Notes under the pieces: generated by a model | Seen by the model: only the letters and a program-made list of their open reading frames with translations | Databases searched by the model: none | What the model was told of the DNA's origin: nothing | In this document: in pieces, positions 60,519 through 64,000 of the stretch | How the letters are laid out: the number at the start of each line of letters is the position of its first letter | Position numbering within the stretch: the first letter of the stretch is position 1 | DNA from: Nocardioides albertanoniae | GTDB taxonomy: Bacteria > Actinomycetota > Actinomycetes > Propionibacteriales > Nocardioidaceae | DNA length: 64,000 nt | Reading direction: 5' to 3' | Assembly: GCF_006716315.1 (NCBI RefSeq) | Contig: NZ_VFOV01000001.1 | Coordinates: 4,046,501 to 4,110,500, forward strand | Made by a program: the position numbers and the translations under genes

Positions 60519-61733
60519 ATGCCTGAGGCAGTCATCGTCGCCGCCGCCCGAACCCCGATCGGGCGCGCCAACAAGGGATCTCTGAAGGACTTCCGTCCCG
60601 ACGACCTCGCCGCCCTCATCACCAAGGAAGCCGTCGGAAAGGTCGAGGGTCTCGACCCCAACGACATCGACGACCTGCTGCTGGGCTGCGGCCTGCCGGG
60701 CGGCGAGTCCGGCAACAACATGGGCCGCGTCGTCTCCGTGCTCAACGGCTGGGACAAGGTGCCCGGCGCCACCATCACCCGCTACTGCTCCTCCTCGGTG
60801 CAGACCTCGCGGATGGCGCTGCACGCGATCAAGGCCGGCGAGGCCGACATCATCGTCTCGGCCGGCGTCGAGACCGTCTCCCGCTTCGCCAAGGGCACCT
60901 CCGACCACCTGCCGGACACCGTCAACCATCTCTTCGACGACGCCCAGTCGCGCACGACCGCGACCGCCGCGTCGAACGAGAAGTGGCACGACCCGCGCGA
61001 GGACGGGCTGCTGCCCGACGTCTACATCGCGATGGGCCAGACCGCGGAGAACCTCGCCACCTCGCGCGGGATCTCCCGGCAGGAGATGGACGAGTTCGGC
61101 GTACGCTCGCAGAACCTCGCCGAGAAGGCCATCGCCGACGGCTTCTGGGCCCGCGAGATCACCCCGGTCACCACGCCCGACGGCACCGTCGTCTCCGCCG
61201 ACGACGGCCCCCGCGCCGGCGTCACCCTCGAGGGCATCTCCGGGATGAAGCCGGTCTTCCGCGAGGACGGCACGGTCACCGCCGCCAACTGCTGCGCCCT
61301 CAACGACGGCGCCGCCGCCGTGGTCGTGATGTCCGACGCCAAGGCCGCCGAGCTCGGCGCGAAGCCGCTGGCCCGGATCGTGTCCACCGGCGTCTCCGGT
61401 CTCTCCCCCGAGATCATGGGCCTCGGCCCGGTCGAGGCGACGAAGAACGCGCTGAAGTACGCCGGCATGTCGATCGGCGACATCGACCTGGTCGAGATCA
61501 ACGAGGCCTTCGCCGCCCAGGTGATCCCGTCCTACCAGGACCTCGGCATCGACATCGACCGCCTCAACATCAACGGCGGCGCGATCGCCGTCGGTCACCC
61601 CTTCGGCATGACCGGCGCGCGCCTGCAGAACACCATGCTCAACAGCCTCGACTGGCACGACAAGACCACCGGTCTGATCACCATGTGCGTCGGCGGCGGC
61701 CAGGGCATGGCGATGATCCTCGAGCGCATCTGA
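60519..61733 (+). CDS. acetyl-CoA C-acyltransferase (thiolase)
   Basis: A 404-residue thiolase II-type enzyme for beta-oxidation. The acyl-carrying Cys90 is in TRYCSSSVQTS; the second site is NGGAIAVGHPFGMTGAR (His) and the last is CVGGGQGMAMI (Cys). It cleaves 3-ketoacyl-CoA with CoA. GGGAG lies before the ATG. A hydroxyacyl-CoA dehydrogenase or multifunctional FadB partner is not next to it. A palindromic operator candidate precedes it. Confidence 0.96.
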   Translation: MPEAVIVAAARTPIGRANKGSLKDFRPDDLAALITKEAVGKVEGLDPNDIDDLLLGCGLPGGESGNNMGRVVSVLNGWDKVPGATITRYCSSSVQTSRMALHAIKAGEADIIVSAGVETVSRFAKGTSDHLPDTVNHLFDDAQSRTTATAASNEKWHDPREDGLLPDVYIAMGQTAENLATSRGISRQEMDEFGVRSQNLAEKAIADGFWAREITPVTTPDGTVVSADDGPRAGVTLEGISGMKPVFREDGTVTAANCCALNDGAAAVVVMSDAKAAELGAKPLARIVSTGVSGLSPEIMGLGPVEATKNALKYAGMSIGDIDLVEINEAFAAQVIPSYQDLGIDIDRLNINGGAIAVGHPFGMTGARLQNTMLNSLDWHDKTTGLITMCVGGGQGMAMILERI

Positions 61734-61763
61734 CCCAGCAGCACCCGACCAGGAGCCCGCGCG

Positions 61764-63059
61764 TCACTGACGCGCGGGCTCCTGCGTCAGCGGGGTTCTC
61801 AACCCGTTGACGGCAGGAGTGATCCGCCGCTCGAGCCGCAGCGCGCCGGCGGCGATCCCGACGCAGCCCACCACCATCGCCGCGATGAACAGCGTCGACC
61901 GGCCGTGCTCGAGCAGGAACCCCGCCATGACCGGCCCGATGATCGCCCCGGTCTGGAACGAGGCCGAGTTGATCGCGTTGTAGCGCCCACGCAGGTGGTC
62001 GGGAGCCATGTCGTTGGTCAGCGACGGGAACGCCGTCTGCATCAGCGTCTCGCCGAGGGCGAAGAACAGCCCCTGGAACGCGACCACACCGACGACGGCC
62101 GCGATCGAGCCCGGCATCAGGCCGGTCGCCCCGAACACCACCCAGGCGACGGCCCAGATCACCGCGGTGGCGATCAGCACCCGCGTACGCCGTCGTCCGC
62201 TGACCCGGTTCATCACCCAGAACTGCGCGAGCACGATCACCGCGGTGTTGGCCACGAACGCGAAGCCGACGACCCGCGTGGACACCTCGGAGATCTGGCG
62301 CGCGTAGGCGGGGAACCCGCTCTCGATCTGGCCGTAGCCGAGGGTCGAGAGCAGCACCCCGATCACGACCAGCCAGACGACCTCGGGACGACGCAGGATC
62401 GAGGCGTACGACGCGCCCGCATGCGGCTCGTCGGCGGCCGGACGCGCGGCTCGGCCGTGCACGTGCCGCAACGGGCCGAGCAGCACGAGGGCAGGGGCCG
62501 TGAAGGTGACCGCGTTGGCCAGGAAGGCGAACGTGAAGGTCTCCGGCCGGGCCACGTCGACGAAGAGGCCGCCGATGACGCCGCCGACCCCGATACCGAG
62601 GTTGATCAGGGCGAAGTTGACGCCGTAGTAGCGCTGCCGCAGGTCGCCCTCCACCACCGTGGCGACCAGGGCGTTGGCAGCCGGCCAGGAGACCCCGGCC
62701 TGGATGCCCAGGAGACACAGCGCCGCGCCGGCGAGCACAGGCGTGGTGGCGAATGCGAGCATCACGTCGCCCGCGATCGCGCAGACCAGACCGCCGAGGA
62801 TCACCGGGCGCGCGCCGTAGCGATCGATCAACGAGCCGCCGGGGCCGGTCACGATCAGACCCACGATCGCTATCAGGCCCATCAGGGAGCCGGCGACCCC
62901 GAGGTCGAAGCCGCGCACCTCGTGCAGATAGATGATCGTGAACGGCAGCGTCATGCCGCGACCCAGGAGCTGGATCGCGACCGTCGCCAGGAGCCAGCGG
63001 CCTTCACGCGGGAGCGCGGCTATGAAGTCGCGCATACCGAGCGCGGGGGGAGTCGACAC
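61764..63059 (-). CDS. MFS transporter
   Basis: A 431-residue major facilitator transporter with 12 predicted helices. The start of the fold is EGRWLLATVAIQLLGRGMTLPFTIIYLHEVRGFDLGVAGSLMGLIAIVGLIVTGPGGSLIDRYGARPVIL, with motif A-like GSLIDRYGAR between helices 2 and 3. Relatives export drugs. I use the GTG at 63059; the ATG at 63035 is also possible. It is divergent from a MarR-type regulator that may control it. Confidence 0.87.
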   Translation of the reverse strand: MSTPPALGMRDFIAALPREGRWLLATVAIQLLGRGMTLPFTIIYLHEVRGFDLGVAGSLMGLIAIVGLIVTGPGGSLIDRYGARPVILGGLVCAIAGDVMLAFATTPVLAGAALCLLGIQAGVSWPAANALVATVVEGDLRQRYYGVNFALINLGIGVGGVIGGLFVDVARPETFTFAFLANAVTFTAPALVLLGPLRHVHGRAARPAADEPHAGASYASILRRPEVVWLVVIGVLLSTLGYGQIESGFPAYARQISEVSTRVVGFAFVANTAVIVLAQFWVMNRVSGRRRTRVLIATAVIWAVAWVVFGATGLMPGSIAAVVGVVAFQGLFFALGETLMQTAFPSLTNDMAPDHLRGRYNAINSASFQTGAIIGPVMAGFLLEHGRSTLFIAAMVVGCVGIAAGALRLERRITPAVNGLRTPLTQEPARQ

Positions 63060-63138
63060 CAGCCAATCTTGACCTCGAACCCCAGGGACTGGCGAATGGT
63101 TTAGCGGCGATCGGCCCGCGCGACTAACCTTGACTTTC

Positions 63139-63618
63139 GTGGGGGAACAGACTCGATGGTTGGACGCGGACCAGCAGCGCTCCTGGCGTGCGTTGATGAT
63201 GGGGATGACCCTGCTCAACGACCGCCTCGACGCCGACCTGCGCGCACGCTTCGACATCTCGCTGCCGGAGTACGAGATCCTCGTACGCCTCTCCGAGAAC
63301 TCCGGCGCCATGCGGATGGCTCAGCTCGCCGACTCGCTGGCCCACTCCCGCTCCCGGATCACCCACACCATCACCCGCATGCAGCGTGCCGAGCTCGTCG
63401 AGCGCCGCAACGCTGACGAGGACGGGCGCGGTGTCGTCGCCGCCCTCACCGACCGTGGCTTCGAGCGACTCCGTGAGGCCGCTCCCGTGCACGTCAACGG
63501 CGTACGCGACTACCTCATCGACCTCGTCGACCCCACCGACTTCGCCGCCCTCGGCCGCGCGATGAACACCGTCTCCGACCACCTCGTCGGCGACCGCCCC
63601 GGCATCGAGATGCGCTGA
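63139..63618 (+). CDS. MarR-family transcriptional regulator
   Basis: A 159-residue winged-helix repressor. The core reads ISLPEYEILVRLSENSGAMRMAQLADSLAHSRSRITHTITRMQRAELVERRNADEDGRGVVAALTDRGFERLREAAPVH, a clear MarR fold. I start at the GTG at 63139: TAACCT at 63125-63130 lies eight bases before it as a likely -10, giving a leaderless mRNA; a TTG at 63130 would add three codons. It likely represses itself and the divergent MFS gene. Confidence 0.92.
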   Translation: MGEQTRWLDADQQRSWRALMMGMTLLNDRLDADLRARFDISLPEYEILVRLSENSGAMRMAQLADSLAHSRSRITHTITRMQRAELVERRNADEDGRGVVAALTDRGFERLREAAPVHVNGVRDYLIDLVDPTDFAALGRAMNTVSDHLVGDRPGIEMR

Positions 63619-63624
63619 CCCCCT

Positions 63625-63720
63625 GCCGAGTCGGCTCGTTCTAACACCAAACCCCGTCGAGTCGGCGCGTTGTAACGCGCCGACTCGACGGGGTTTTCGG
63701 TCAGTTCGAGCCGACTCGGC
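63625..63720. terminator. nested palindrome, bidirectional terminator, GAGTCGGC family
   Basis: The inner hairpin is a perfect 21-bp stem, 63651-63671 with 63674-63694, loop GT, followed by TTTCGG. The outer inverted repeat is 14 bp: GCCGAGTCGGCTCG at 63625-63638 with its reverse complement at 63707-63720. It lies between the convergent MarR and EttA 3' ends. Confidence 0.85.
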
Positions 63721-63723
63721 GTC

Positions 63724-64000
<277 letters not shown>

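Overview
The window reads as a high-GC actinobacterial chromosome, most likely a Nocardioides-type member of the Nocardioidaceae. The evidence is the strong G/C bias at third codon positions, many GTG and TTG starts, frequent CGTACG words, mycothiol-type families (TIGR03086 pair, Rv2466c-type thioredoxin-fold protein), an acyl-CoA carboxylase epsilon subunit, a HelR-type RNA polymerase ATPase and ATGA/TGATG operon overlaps. This assignment is an inference from gene content. I saw no rRNA, tRNA, prophage, IS element or CRISPR array. Mobile-looking DNA is limited to several families of short palindromic repeats.

Layout. 1-382: no confident gene, but two repeat elements. 383-4360: minus-strand operon for an SsuABC/TauABC-type importer plus a flavin-dependent monooxygenase. 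4573-6225: a HypX-like formyltransferase/crotonase fusion without hydrogenase genes nearby. 6370-9817: small alarmone synthetase, ArfB-like ribosome rescue factor, GNAT enzyme, acyl-CoA dehydrogenase, CoA-binding protein. 9808-13809: LysR regulator divergent from a CitMHS transporter and two AtuA-type proteins, probably one unstudied catabolic operon. 13813-19879: purE and purK, separated by a plus-strand FtsX-type ABC exporter with two different ATPases. 19975-24342: an orphan winged-helix regulator, a class III adenylyl cyclase, birA, and the acyl-CoA carboxylase beta and epsilon subunits. 24447-32810: GT87 membrane glycosyltransferase, ECF sigma factor with a putative membrane partner, DUF885, a YcaQ-type glycosylase, VOC, GPP34 and DUF3626 proteins.

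32918-42394: metG, a secreted PGRP-type amidase, two TIGR03086 paralogues, a Rv2466c-type protein, a secreted CHAP protein with Ig-like repeats, and pepN. 42517-45523: an unknown protein and then helR, which has a perfect 19-bp rifamycin-associated element (RAE) palindrome upstream. 45564-58920: ion, osmotic and stress genes: MscS channel, OsmC, truncated haemoglobin, TrkH/TrkA, the full kdpFABC-kdpDE locus and a DUF389 protein. 59015-64000: an odd Trp/Asp-rich exported protein, acyl-CoA thioesterase, thiolase, MFS transporter, MarR regulator and the C-terminal end of EttA.

The main signals beyond ordinary annotation are: (1) the RAE-HelR unit, a predicted rifamycin-inducible RNA polymerase protection module; (2) an orphan hypX; (3) two matching palindromes, TACTCRCCAGTA, at the acyl-CoA dehydrogenase and thiolase promoters about 51 kb apart, suggesting a shared beta-oxidation regulator; (4) at least three families of gene-end palindromic repeats; (5) the LysR/CitMHS/AtuA/AtuA-like operon.
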